Shown: piece by piece, positions 1 to 7,840 of the stretch | Numbering within the stretch: the stretch's first letter is position 1 | Layout of the letters: each line of letters starts with the position of its first letter | From: Streptomyces roseirectus | GTDB taxonomy: Bacteria > Actinomycetota > Actinomycetes > Streptomycetales > Streptomycetaceae | Reading direction: 5' to 3' | Length of the DNA stretch: 64,000 nt | Assembly: GCF_014489635.1 (NCBI RefSeq) | Contig: NZ_CP060828.1 | Coordinates: 9,474,001-9,538,000 of the forward strand | The notes under the pieces: generated by a model | Databases searched by the model: none | Told to the model about the DNA's origin: nothing | The model's input: the letters and a program-made list of their open reading frames with translations, nothing else | Made by a program: the position numbers and the translations under genes

Positions 1-358
1 GCGGAACCCGACCCGGGACCAAACGCGAACCTCCGGACCAAACGCCTGGTAAGGAACTATCGGCAACAATTCGTGAAACGAAGAGAATTTCTGCATGGTT
101 CTCGTCCGCAAAGGGCTATGGTTCCGCAAAGAAACCCCTCGGCCTGAGGCTCGCAGGGCTCGCTGTGTGGCGATACCGATACTATCCGGGTCTGCCGCCG
201 ACGGTATCCAATACCGGCCGTTCCGTGAACCGGAATGACCGCTGTGGAGATTTTGAAAAATTCGCCACCCGGAATCTTCTCTTCTGTAAATAAGTATTCC
301 GTGGTCTTTCGCATTCTTAACGCTGTTTCATGAATAGAATCGCGCCTGGGAGGGCTCC
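1..358. other. Upstream region of the lactate permease, no gene seen
   Basis: No open frame here looks like a protein. The last 120 bases are clearly more AT-rich than the rest of the window, as expected for a promoter and 5' leader of the permease that follows. A GGGAGGG ribosome binding site lies at 348-354, just before the GTG start at 359. No confident -10/-35 pair or operator was identified. Confidence 0.5.
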
Positions 359-2020
359 GTGTACCGGCAAGACTTTGACCCGACAGGCTCTCTCGCGTTG
401 TCCGCGCTTCTCGCGTCACTGCCGCTGCTGACGCTGCTCGTGTTGCTCGGTGGCCTGAAGTGGAAGGCGCAGTGGGCGGGGCTTGCCGCGCTCGCCGTGT
501 CGCTGCTCGTGGCTGTGGCGGTGTTCGGCATGCCAGTGGGCCAGGCGCTGGACGCCGGGGCGTTCGGCGCCGCGTTCAGCGTCCTGATCATTCTCTGGCT
601 CACCTTCAACGCGATCTGGATCTACAACCTCACGGTGGACACCGGGCACTTCGCGGTGCTGCGCCGGTCCTTCGCCGCGATCAGCGACGACCGCCGCATC
701 CAGGCCGTCGTCATCGCGTTCTCCTTCGGCGCCCTGCTGGAGGCGCTCGCCGGCGGCGGCTCGCCCATCGCCATCTGCTCCGTCATGCTCATCGCCCTCG
801 GCTTCGAGCCCCTCAAAGCCGCAACCATCGCGCTGGTGGCCAACACCGCCCCTGTCGCCTTCGGCGGCCTCGGCAACCCCATCACGGTGCTCGGCGCGGT
901 GACCGGCCTGCCGGCCGAGGACTTCGGCGCGATGGCCGGACGCCAGACCTCGCTGCTGTCGCTGCTCGTTCCGTTCATCCTCGTCTTCCTCGCGGACGGC
1001 CGCCGCGGGCTGCGTCAGGTCTGGCCGGCGGCGCTCCTCAGCGGTGTCACCTTCGGGGCCTCGCAGTTCGCCTTCTCCAACTACTTCAGCTACAAACTGT
1101 GCGACATCTTCGCCGCGCTGGTCTCGGCCTTCGCGCTGATCGTCCTGAACCGCGTCTGGCAGCCCACGACGGCCGACGAGCCGCAGGGGCCGCCGCACAC
1201 CCCGGCCGTCATCGCCGGCGGCGCCGCGGCGGATCCGGCGGCCGAACGAAGGGTGGGCAAGCCGGACGGCGGCGCGGACAGCACCCGCGACCAGGTGCTC
1301 GCCTTCACGCCGTACGCCATCGTTGTCGCGCTGTTCTCGCTCGCCCAGATACCGGTGATCAAGACCGCGCTGGACCGGCCGACGATCCTCTTCGACTGGC
1401 CGGGGCTCGACATCGCCAACCCGAGCGGCCACCCCGTCGCCACCACGTACACGCTCAACTGGGCCTCCGCCACCGGCACGCTGCTGTTCCTCGCCGGCCT
1501 GCTCACCACCGCGGCACTCAAGGTCGAACCCAGTCGGGCGGCGGTGGTCTACGGCCGCACCATCCGGCAGTTCGGCTGGGCGATCTTCACCATCCTGTGT
1601 GTCTTCGCGCTGTCCTACGTGATGAACCTGTCCGGACAGATCAACGCGCTCGGCCTCTGGCTGGCGGGCGCCGGCGGGTTCTTTGCCTTCCTCTCACCCG
1701 TCGTCGGCTGGTTCGGCGTGGTCGTCACCGGCTCCGACGCGGGCGCCAACGCCCTCTTCGGCGGTCTGCAGGTCGCCACGGCCGACCAGGTCGGGGCTTC
1801 CCCGATCCTGTTCGGCGCGGCCGGCAGCGCGGGCGGTGTCATGGCCAAGATGATCTCGATACAGAGCCTCGCCGTCGGCACGGCAGCCGTCGGCCTCGTC
1901 GGCAGCGAAGGCACCCTGTTCCGGCGCGTCTTCGGCTGGAGCATCGGCCTGCTGCTCCTGCTGTGCGTCCTCGTCTACCTGCAGTCGACCCCGCTCCTCG
2001 GCTGGATGGTCACCCACTGA
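359..2020 (+). CDS. lldP: L-lactate permease (LctP/LldP family)
   Basis: A 553-residue polytopic membrane protein with the length and internal pattern of the LctP/LldP lactate permeases, which import lactate (and often glycolate) with protons. Many hydrophobic segments are visible from residue 15 to the C-terminus. The conserved glycine-rich stretches of the family are present (FGALLEALAGGGSPIAI near residue 125, GLGNPITVLGAVTG near 170, TGSDAGANALFGGLQ near 460). A hydrophilic, Ala/Gly-rich loop at about 270-310 separates the halves. The GTG start is set by the GGGAGGG site 4 bases upstream. No lactate dehydrogenase or lut operon lies next to it; downstream is transposon debris, so it appears to be a single-gene unit. 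Confidence 0.88.
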   Translation: MYRQDFDPTGSLALSALLASLPLLTLLVLLGGLKWKAQWAGLAALAVSLLVAVAVFGMPVGQALDAGAFGAAFSVLIILWLTFNAIWIYNLTVDTGHFAVLRRSFAAISDDRRIQAVVIAFSFGALLEALAGGGSPIAICSVMLIALGFEPLKAATIALVANTAPVAFGGLGNPITVLGAVTGLPAEDFGAMAGRQTSLLSLLVPFILVFLADGRRGLRQVWPAALLSGVTFGASQFAFSNYFSYKLCDIFAALVSAFALIVLNRVWQPTTADEPQGPPHTPAVIAGGAAADPAAERRVGKPDGGADSTRDQVLAFTPYAIVVALFSLAQIPVIKTALDRPTILFDWPGLDIANPSGHPVATTYTLNWASATGTLLFLAGLLTTAALKVEPSRAAVVYGRTIRQFGWAIFTILCVFALSYVMNLSGQINALGLWLAGAGGFFAFLSPVVGWFGVVVTGSDAGANALFGGLQVATADQVGASPILFGAAGSAGGVMAKMISIQSLAVGTAAVGLVGSEGTLFRRVFGWSIGLLLLLCVLVYLQSTPLLGWMVTH

Positions 2021-2160
2021 CCCTGACTTCCGGCCGCCCCCTGCCCGAGGTCTCCCCGGCGGTGTGGACACTCCGACAACGGGATCTCGCGGATCCGAGG
2101 AAGGGTGTCCGGGTGGGACGTGAGTCTGGCGCGCGGCGGGCGGGAAGCCTGCGTAGCAGA

Positions 2161-2746
2161 AGTCCGTTAAACCCGGCGGTAGTCGGGCTTGACGTCCGCT
2201 CGGGGCTTCCGTAGGGCGGAAGGGAGGACTGTTGCGCCCGTGGGGGAGCGATGACGGAGCGACGTGCCTGCCCGCCGGCACCGGGCCCGCTGGAGAAGCA
2301 CGTGACCTGCTTCGACGGCCTGCTGGTGTCGTCGGCCAGCGGCGCGGTCTGCGGGATACCGCACGGCCCTGCCGACGCCGCGTGACCACAACAAGACACT
2401 GACCTGCCTGACCGGCGTGGAGCCGGTGACCGGCTCGAAGGACGCGGCCGGGCCGACCCGGACGTCCGCACCGAGCCGCAGATCTCCGCCGGCCTCGCCG
2501 TACGCGGCAAGGCGGCGGGCTTCGCCTGCTGGGCCGTGGTGGCCGACTGCGCCTACTCGGTCAGCGACGACTGGTACCCCGCCCTGCGCGATGCCGATCT
2601 TCCTTACGTCGTCGCGCTCAAACCGCACTGCGCGGCACCTGGACACCTGCCGACCAGCCGCACACCCCCCTCGACGCCGCCCAGGCCCTGGCCTGGCAGG
2701 ACGCCGAGTACCCCGGCGACTGGGCGCCGGTCGAGCGACGGTTCCG
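2161..2746 (+). pseudogene. Decayed IS701-family transposase copy
   Basis: This stretch is a broken relative of the intact element at 5.6-7.1 kb. It starts with a nearly identical left terminal repeat (2161-2183, AGTCCGTTAAACCCGGCGGT) and a matching start region (MTERRACPPAPGPLEK). Then come scattered blocks in different frames: DHNKTLTCLTGVEPV near 2390 and FACWAVVADCAYSVSDDWY near 2525. About 350 bases between these blocks are missing compared with the full copy, which removes the first catalytic Asp region. The right end is lost where an IS110-like fragment begins. It cannot encode a transposase. Confidence 0.8.
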
Positions 2747-2878
2747 CGTGACTCGGGCAAGATCAGCGGCAATCTGCGCCGGCCCAGACGTTACAGTCGG
2801 CGACTCCAGCGCGTCTTCTGTACTTCCGCGCTGATCAGCATCCGTCGCTGTGACGAGTCACGCCGCTTGACAAAGGCA
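2747..2878 (+). pseudogene. IS110-family transposase C-terminal remnant
   Basis: Reading from 2747, the frame gives RDSGKISGNLRRPRRY followed by RLQRVFCTSALISIRRCDES. These match the C-terminal region typical of IS110/IS900-family transposases, where an RVFYTSALIS block lies in the transposase_20 domain. The rest of the element is absent. It directly abuts the IS701 remnant on its left and the lipoprotein stop codon on its right, so it records at least two successive insertion or deletion events. Recognition is by motif memory only. Confidence 0.65.
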
Positions 2879-3808
2879 TCAGGAATCGTGGGGTTCCTCT
2901 CGCAAAGCTGCTCGGGCCGCGTACAACCAAGTGTCCTTGGCGAGGGCGAGAGCGCGGAACTGGTCGGGCCGTTCTCGAATGAACTGCTGCTGCCAGCCCC
3001 TCTCCACACCACTCCATTCCTCGACGAGTCGTGTTTCTTCCTTGCAGTACACGTCTGTGACGGCGACCGACGTCTCCTCTCGGCTCGGCCGGTCGGTCTT
3101 CTGCCATTCCGAATCGGCAGCGGCGTCCAGTGGGGAGGCGTAGGAGTATCCGGACTTCTTCATGCATGTGCTCCACCGGGACAGAGCGTGATGCACCCGT
3201 GAATCCTTGAGCGAACTGTTGAAGGAGGAAAGGGTGAGTTCGTCGAGGATGTCGTGCGGTGACTCCGGAACGTCCTTGCGCAGCGTGTCGTGAGCTGTCT
3301 TCCAGCATCCGCCCACGGCCTGCGAAGTCCTCGCTTTGCCGAACGCGGCGTCAGCGTCGGCCTGGGTGAGGCGGGCGGTGCGGGCGGCTTCGGCGGCACC
3401 GCGGGCGGCGACGCCAGGTGGAGCGGGCGGCTGGTGGTAGCCGTACCGGGTCGCTACAGCTGTCTCGATCACCCCGTACCGGGTCCGGTTCGGAGGATCG
3501 GCATCGGTGGCGGCGGGCAAAGGCGTCCAGGACCGGCCCTGTGCGCGCATGCAAGCCGCCATGAGCATGTCCTCAGCGGCCTGTACGGTCGCGAGGTCGC
3601 CAGGGGTCAATTCGTACCGGTCATAGGGCAGGAGCAGGGCGCGGGCCCGGTCGCTGGCGGCAGGGCCGCTGAGGGAAGGCGTGGTGTTCGGGCGGGTGGG
3701 TGATGCGGGATGTGCCGGTACCACGTCGGCGGAGCACCCGATGAGACCAGCGGGCATGACTACTGCCGCGAGGTACAGGCCAACGCGGATGTAACGGGAC
3801 TTGAGCAT
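2879..3808 (-). CDS. Putative lipoprotein, unknown function
   Basis: A 309-residue protein exported and lipid-anchored: the N-terminus has Lys/Arg, a hydrophobic core and the lipobox LIGC with Cys25. The start at 3808 (MLKSRYIRV) is preferred over an upstream frame extension because GAGGTGAAC precedes it at good spacing and it gives a proper signal peptide. After a Pro/Ser/Thr-rich linker the body is helical and has spaced cysteines (MAACMRAQG, VGGCWKT, STCMKKSG, VYCKEE). No known catalytic motif was recognised. A second lipoprotein at 33068-33667 has a similar layout and a similar C-terminal helical motif, so they may be distant paralogs. Its stop touches the IS110 remnant. Confidence 0.75.
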   Translation of the reverse strand: MLKSRYIRVGLYLAAVVMPAGLIGCSADVVPAHPASPTRPNTTPSLSGPAASDRARALLLPYDRYELTPGDLATVQAAEDMLMAACMRAQGRSWTPLPAATDADPPNRTRYGVIETAVATRYGYHQPPAPPGVAARGAAEAARTARLTQADADAAFGKARTSQAVGGCWKTAHDTLRKDVPESPHDILDELTLSSFNSSLKDSRVHHALSRWSTCMKKSGYSYASPLDAAADSEWQKTDRPSREETSVAVTDVYCKEETRLVEEWSGVERGWQQQFIRERPDQFRALALAKDTWLYAARAALREEPHDS

Positions 3809-3881
3809 CGTGTTCACCTCGGACGGCAGCGTGACGGGTTCCGGGTGCGCGGCCCTCGTGCCGCGCACCCGGAACCGAGCG

Positions 3882-4298
3882 TCAGCGGAACTTGACGCAG
3901 CTCAGCCGGTTGTCCTTGATCGCGTCGTTGCTGAGCTTCCCGTCCTGGGTCCCGGGATAGGACGTGGTGTGGGCTCCGGTGCAGCTGACGTTCTGCCACA
4001 GGTCGACGTACTTGTTCGTGTAGTTCTTCACCGAACTGGTCTGGTTGTCGACCTTCTTGCCGTTGTCGAAGTAGTTGCTCCTCAGGTCCTTGTCCGTCTT
4101 GGTCAGCCCGATCCAGCCGCCCTTGAAGCTGTTCTTCTCGTACAGGTGGAGCGTGCCGGACTGGATGTGAACCTGTCCCGCCGCGCTGCCGGCGGGCGAG
4201 CCCTCGGCAGCGGCCGACGGTGCGAGCGTCAGCCCGAGGCCGCCGGCACTCAGGACGGCTGCCAGGCTGACCATGGTGAGTCGCGTGCGTATGTTCAT
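3882..4298 (-). CDS. Secreted beta/gamma-crystallin-like protein (peptidase inhibitor I36 type)
   Basis: A 138-residue secreted protein. The start at 4298 (MNIRTRLTM) follows an AAGGGACC site and gives a Sec signal peptide ending about SAAAEG (residue 31-33). The mature part contains a crystallin-type strand motif (LYEKNSFKGGWIGL) and two cysteines (NVSCTG and RLSCVKF) likely to form a disulfide. This is the architecture of the Streptomyces I36 inhibitor family (SMPI-like), which blocks metalloproteases outside the cell, though many members have no proven inhibitor activity. It is transcribed toward the lipoprotein with a 73-base gap, so the two may be co-transcribed. Confidence 0.78.
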   Translation of the reverse strand: MNIRTRLTMVSLAAVLSAGGLGLTLAPSAAAEGSPAGSAAGQVHIQSGTLHLYEKNSFKGGWIGLTKTDKDLRSNYFDNGKKVDNQTSSVKNYTNKYVDLWQNVSCTGAHTTSYPGTQDGKLSNDAIKDNRLSCVKFR

Positions 4299-4959
4299 GA
4301 TCGGGGTGGTCCCTTCCGTATGCGTCGATGGGCTGACGCGGGGGTGACCGCGCCGCCCGACTTGCACCACCCACGTTGCTGGCCCTTCCGGAGCCGGACC
4401 AGCGAAGTCCCTCCTTTTGGCACATCGTGGGTGTCCAAGACGTTGACCTGCGGGGATGTCCGGCAGGATGCGGCATGGCGGGGACGCCCTTCCTGGCAGA
4501 GGCTGCCTGCGGGACAGTCGTGGTACAGGTCGGTGGAGGCACGAGCGCAGCCGCCGGTGAGCGGGGCGATCGAGGTGTCTGACTCTCAACCACGCCGCTC
4601 GGGCACCTCGCTGATCACCTACTCCCTCGCACTCGATTCACCACACGCGCTCGCGGCGTCAGTCGCCAAGGCTGTCCTCGCCCTGGAGCGGCACATCCGA
4701 CGTTCCGTGATCTTCCGTCAGCGCCTGGAGCGGGTGCTTTCCTGGGTGGCCGGGGCAGGGCTGGACTGGGACGGTGATGGCGGTCTGGTCGTCATCGGGG
4801 TAATGCCTCATCCCCACAGGGACTCCGTTCTCCTGGACCATCAAGATCCAAGTCTCTCCGGTGTCCGGACTCCAGAGTCAGGGCCCGCCGGCCTCCTCGG
4901 CGCGGGATCGGCCGGAGGGACCGCGGACCTCCGCGAGCGGGAACCGTCCCCGGCGCCCG
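4299..4959. other. Long gene-poor gap between the I36-like gene and the TetR gene
   Basis: No frame here was recognised as a gene. Positions 4600-4860 have an open + frame (LALDSPHALAASVAKAVLALE and so on) with no start signal or family resemblance. The stretch just above 4298 must contain the promoter of the I36-like gene. It probably includes decayed sequence like the neighbouring mobile-element region. Confidence 0.4.
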
Positions 4960-5532
4960 TCACTCACCGCCCCAGCGGCACCGGCAGTCGCCCTCCGTCT
5001 CCTCCCGCTCGTCACACGGCCTCAGCAGCAGGTCGACGGCCTTCCTGACGTAGGGGAGGACGGCGTTGTCCGGTACTGAGCTCAGGGCCGGTGTCTGGAC
5101 GGCGAGCCGCATCAGGGTCATGCCCAGGGCCCACGCCGCGAGGAGTTCGGCGCGTACCTGGGCGTCGGGGCCGTCGAGGCGGCGGGCGAAGTGCTCGGAG
5201 AAGATCTCGGTGACGTCGGAGCGGAGGCGGGCGACGGCTTCCTCCCGGCTGGGTGAGCGGAGCATCGTCAGCACCGGATGCGGGATCTCGTCCTCCCCGG
5301 GGCCGTCGAAGGCGAGGCGGAGGATCCAGTCCGGCACGTCTTCCAGCGGCAGGTGGCGCAGCGGTTCGAACAGGGCGCTCGCGTGGTGCGCGACCGCTTC
5401 GAAGAGGCCCTGTTTTGAGCCGAAGTACCGGTAGACGAGAGCGGCGTCGACATCGGCCGCCTTGGCGATGTCGCGGATGCTCGTGCCGTCGTAGCCGTAC
5501 TTCCCGAAGCACCGGGCGGCGGCGCTCATCAA
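4960..5532 (-). CDS. TetR/AcrR-family regulator with 5' end removed by an IS insertion
   Basis: A TetR-type repressor: the N-terminal helix-turn-helix reads FGKYGYDGTSIRDIAKAADV followed by LVYRYFGSKQGLFEAV, and the C-terminus is a TetR ligand domain (WALGMTLMRLAVQTP). The reading frame stays open upstream of the TTG/ATG at 5532/5529 through SDRITPRKYDSAGSRAAL, the normal beginning of such proteins. It then meets an in-frame TAA inside the terminal repeat of the IS701-family element at 5598-5596. No ATG or GTG remains in that upstream part, so the native start and promoter were displaced. A protein started at 5532 would lack the beginning of helix 1. It is probably inactive or poorly expressed. 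Confidence 0.8.
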   Translation of the reverse strand: MMSAAARCFGKYGYDGTSIRDIAKAADVDAALVYRYFGSKQGLFEAVAHHASALFEPLRHLPLEDVPDWILRLAFDGPGEDEIPHPVLTMLRSPSREEAVARLRSDVTEIFSEHFARRLDGPDAQVRAELLAAWALGMTLMRLAVQTPALSSVPDNAVLPYVRKAVDLLLRPCDEREETEGDCRCRWGGE

Positions 5533-5582
5533 AGCCGCTCGGGAGCCCGCCGAGTCGTATTTACGGGGCGTGATGCGATCGC

Positions 5583-5613
5583 TACCGGTAGTTCGTTAAA
5601 CCCGGCGGTAGAG
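5583..5613. repeat. Left terminal inverted repeat of the IS701-family element
   Basis: The repeat begins TACCGGTAGTTCGTTAAACC and continues to 5613. It is the exact reverse complement of 7085-7115. The same outer sequence with changes is present at 2161-2183 in the decayed copy. Confidence 0.9.
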
Positions 5614-5685
5614 GGTTGACGCTTGCTCAGGGCAGTCGTAAGGCGGAGGGAGGGAAGTCGACTGTCTCGCCGAGTGGGGGGCGTG

Positions 5686-7083
5686 ATGACTGAGCGACGG
5701 ACGTGTCCGCCCGCGCCAGGGGCCTTGGAGGAGTACGCGGCCCGTTTCGATGGTCTGTTCCTCAACCTTGCCCAGCGGCGTGGGTTTCGTGAGTACCTGA
5801 CCGGGCTGCTGGCGCCGAGGGACCGCAACAAGACGCTGACCTGCCTGGCCGGGGCCGAGCCGGTTCTCGGCGCGGGTCTGCCGAGCGTGCAGCGGCTGCA
5901 GTACTTCCTCTCCGAGTCGCGCTGGGACAGCGAGCAGGTGAACACGCGGCGGCTGGAACTGGTACAGACCGATCCCGCCCTGGCGCCCCACGAAGCAGGG
6001 GTGCTGGTCATCGACGATTCCGGGGACCGCAAGGACGGCACGGCCACCACGCACGTGGGCCGGCAGTGGCTGGGGCGACTGGGCAAGACCGACAACGGCG
6101 TGGTGACGGTGACCACGGTGTGGACCGACGGCCGGGTGTACTACCCGCTGCACGCGCAGCCCTACACCCCCGCCCATCACTTCACGCGGGGCCGGGCCGA
6201 CCCCGGCTTCCGGACCAAACCGCAGATCGCCGCGGCTCTTGCGGCCCGGGGCAAGGAACTGGGCTTCGCCTGCCGGGCGGTGGTGGCCGACTGCGCCTAC
6301 AGCGTCAGCGACGACTGGTATCTCGCACTGCGCGAGGCCCAGCTGCCCTACGTGGTCCACCTCAAGCCGCACCGCGGCACCTGGGCACCGGCCGACCAGC
6401 CGCACACCCCCATCGACGCCGCCCATGCCCTGGCCTGGCAGGACGCCGATCACCCAGGCGACTGGGCGCCCGTCGAGCGGCACTTCCGCGGCGGGCACAC
6501 CGAGACCTGGTGGGCCGCCGACGCGCGCCTCGGCGGTTGGCAGCCCCACGGCCCGTGCCGCCTGGTCGTCGCCACCACCGACCCGGCCACCCTGCCGGAG
6601 AAAGCCACCTGGTACCTGGCCACCAACCACCACCCCAACGCACCCCACGCCACCGCATCCGGGCATCCGCCCGCCGACCTCGCCGAGATCGTCCGCCTCT
6701 ACGGGCTGCGGCCGTGGATCGAGCAGAGCTACAAGCAGATCAAGGACGAACTCGGCTGGGCCGATTTCCAGGTCCGCTCCGACACCGCCATCCGCCACCA
6801 CCAGACCCTGGTCAACTGCGCCTTCACCTTCTGCTGGGACCAGTGGTTCGCCCCACCCGGACCACTGGACACCACCGCACCGGACCCCTGCCCCGACAAC
6901 CGGCCAGAGAGGGGGCACCACCACACCCCACCCGCCCTGCTGGCCCAGGGCCTTACGGGCCGTCCGCTCCTGGCTCACCCCGGCCATCACCCTGCGCAGA
7001 TGGTGGCGAGCCTGGACCGACCAGGACCCGCCACCCGAACTCCAGGCCCTCCTCGACACGGTCACCGCCGGCAGACCCCTTGA
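5686..7083 (+). CDS. IS701-family DDE transposase, probable C-terminal frameshift
   Basis: A 465-residue transposase of the IS701 family, which moves the element by DDE chemistry. The ATG at 5686 is chosen over upstream starts because MTERRTCPP matches the decayed copy. Catalytic blocks are visible: VLVIDDSGDRKDG (first Asp), VVADCAYSVSDDW (second Asp) and GLRPWIEQSYKQIKDELGW (Glu). After about residue 405 the frame turns into low-complexity sequence. The usual family ending (LRAVRSWLTPAITLRRW, then LDTVTAGRPLDLYRR) is found in the +1 frame, ending at 7102. A one-base change, perhaps in the G-run at 6911-6915, or a natural frameshift could explain this. The catalytic core is upstream of the shift. 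Confidence 0.85.
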   Translation: MTERRTCPPAPGALEEYAARFDGLFLNLAQRRGFREYLTGLLAPRDRNKTLTCLAGAEPVLGAGLPSVQRLQYFLSESRWDSEQVNTRRLELVQTDPALAPHEAGVLVIDDSGDRKDGTATTHVGRQWLGRLGKTDNGVVTVTTVWTDGRVYYPLHAQPYTPAHHFTRGRADPGFRTKPQIAAALAARGKELGFACRAVVADCAYSVSDDWYLALREAQLPYVVHLKPHRGTWAPADQPHTPIDAAHALAWQDADHPGDWAPVERHFRGGHTETWWAADARLGGWQPHGPCRLVVATTDPATLPEKATWYLATNHHPNAPHATASGHPPADLAEIVRLYGLRPWIEQSYKQIKDELGWADFQVRSDTAIRHHQTLVNCAFTFCWDQWFAPPGPLDTTAPDPCPDNRPERGHHHTPPALLAQGLTGRPLLAHPGHHPAQMVASLDRPGPATRTPGPPRHGHRRQTP

Positions 7084-7084
7084 T

Positions 7085-7115
7085 CTCTACCGCCGGGTTT
7101 AACGAACTACCGGTA
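7085..7115. repeat. Right terminal inverted repeat of the IS701-family element
   Basis: Exact reverse complement of the left repeat across 31 bases, including the palindromic TACCGGTA at the outer edge. It overlaps the end of the transposase reading frame. Confidence 0.9.
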
Positions 7116-7314
7116 CCAACACGAACACGCCGTCGGCCGCACCCCCACCGGAACCGACCTCGACCGCGTGGCCGGCACCAACAACTACGGCCGCGCCGTC
7201 CTGAGGCGATGGCGCCACACCGGCCGCATCCCCACCCCATCCAACCCCCCTCGGAAGCCAGGGAGCCAGAACAAATCCAGGCGCGGAACGGGACGAGTCA
7301 ACCCGTCCCCGTGA
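7110..7314 (+). pseudogene. C-terminal fragment of a plasmid/ICE-type protein
   Basis: From the right edge of the IS, an open frame reads through EHAVGRTPTGTDLDRVAG, then TNNYGRAVLRRWRHTGRIP, and stops at 7312-7314. This Thr-Pro-Thr-Gly / Leu-Asp-Arg-Val-Ala-Gly / Asn-Tyr-Gly-Arg pattern resembles the helical tail of proteins carried by Streptomyces plasmids and integrative elements; the exact family is uncertain. The N-terminal part is missing, presumably removed at the IS junction. It suggests that an integrated plasmid once lay here. Confidence 0.45.
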
Positions 7315-7840
7315 GTTCGTAGCCGGGTTTTGTCGAGCCGCTGTCGACGTTCTCATCCGGCACTGTGAGGACAGCGCTGTCCGTGCATACCTTCAGTCGG
7401 CCCCCAGCCGGACGGTCGCCTTCAACAGTTGCAGCTCTCAAGGTCCCCGGCCAGCCGCAGATCCGCGGTCTTCTCGACAAGATCCGCCGCTATCGGGGCA
7501 TGGCCGGCTATCCGGCCCTGCGCCTGCCGGCCCTGTGGAGACGGGCACCCGTGGTCGGCACCTCGCGATCCCCGTACCGGCGCCGATCGCCGCCCTGCTG
7601 CCGCGGCGGAGCAGGCGGGACCACACGCTCGAACGGTTCCCCTAATTGATCCGGCACCACACGATGCAGACTGCCCAACACCCCGAACGAGACGACGTGT
7701 TACGGCTGCCGCGCCGCCCCAGAGGTCCGCTGACCGGTATCTGGAACGCCGCGGTGTGCGTCGGCCCAAGGCGCGAGGGGATCAGTTCCGCGTGCTCGCC
7801 ATAGCCGCACGGCAGCGATGCCGGACCTGACCAATCGCTA
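7315..7840. other. Gap with no supported gene
   Basis: Several short frames are open (for example 7663-7804 on the + strand), but none has a ribosome binding site or a recognisable domain. The region probably holds decayed sequence between the mobile-element zone and the amidohydrolase gene, whose transcript ends here. Confidence 0.4.

Larger units (their letters stand above)
5583..7115 (+). mobile_element. IS701-family insertion sequence, complete
   Basis: A complete element bounded by near-perfect inverted repeats (5583-5613 and 7085-7115). If the 4-bp duplication is CCGG (5585-5588 and 7110-7113), the element proper is 5589-7109, 1521 bp. The flanking TACCGGTA is itself a palindrome, so the exact duplication length cannot be fixed from this sequence alone. 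It carries one transposase gene. The insertion cut into the 5' end of a TetR gene on its left and abuts a plasmid-like gene fragment on its right. A decayed copy lies at 2161-2746. Confidence 0.88.

Noticed and set aside
416..1432. A 338-codon minus frame under the lactate permease
   Set aside because: Arg/Glu-rich, no domain, overlaps a membrane protein gene with clear family motifs.
4600..4860. Open frames in the gap before the TetR gene
   Set aside because: No start signals or recognisable domain on either strand.
7663..7804. Small + frame beginning MQTAQHPERDD
   Set aside because: No ribosome binding site, no family resemblance, and it lies in a decayed zone.
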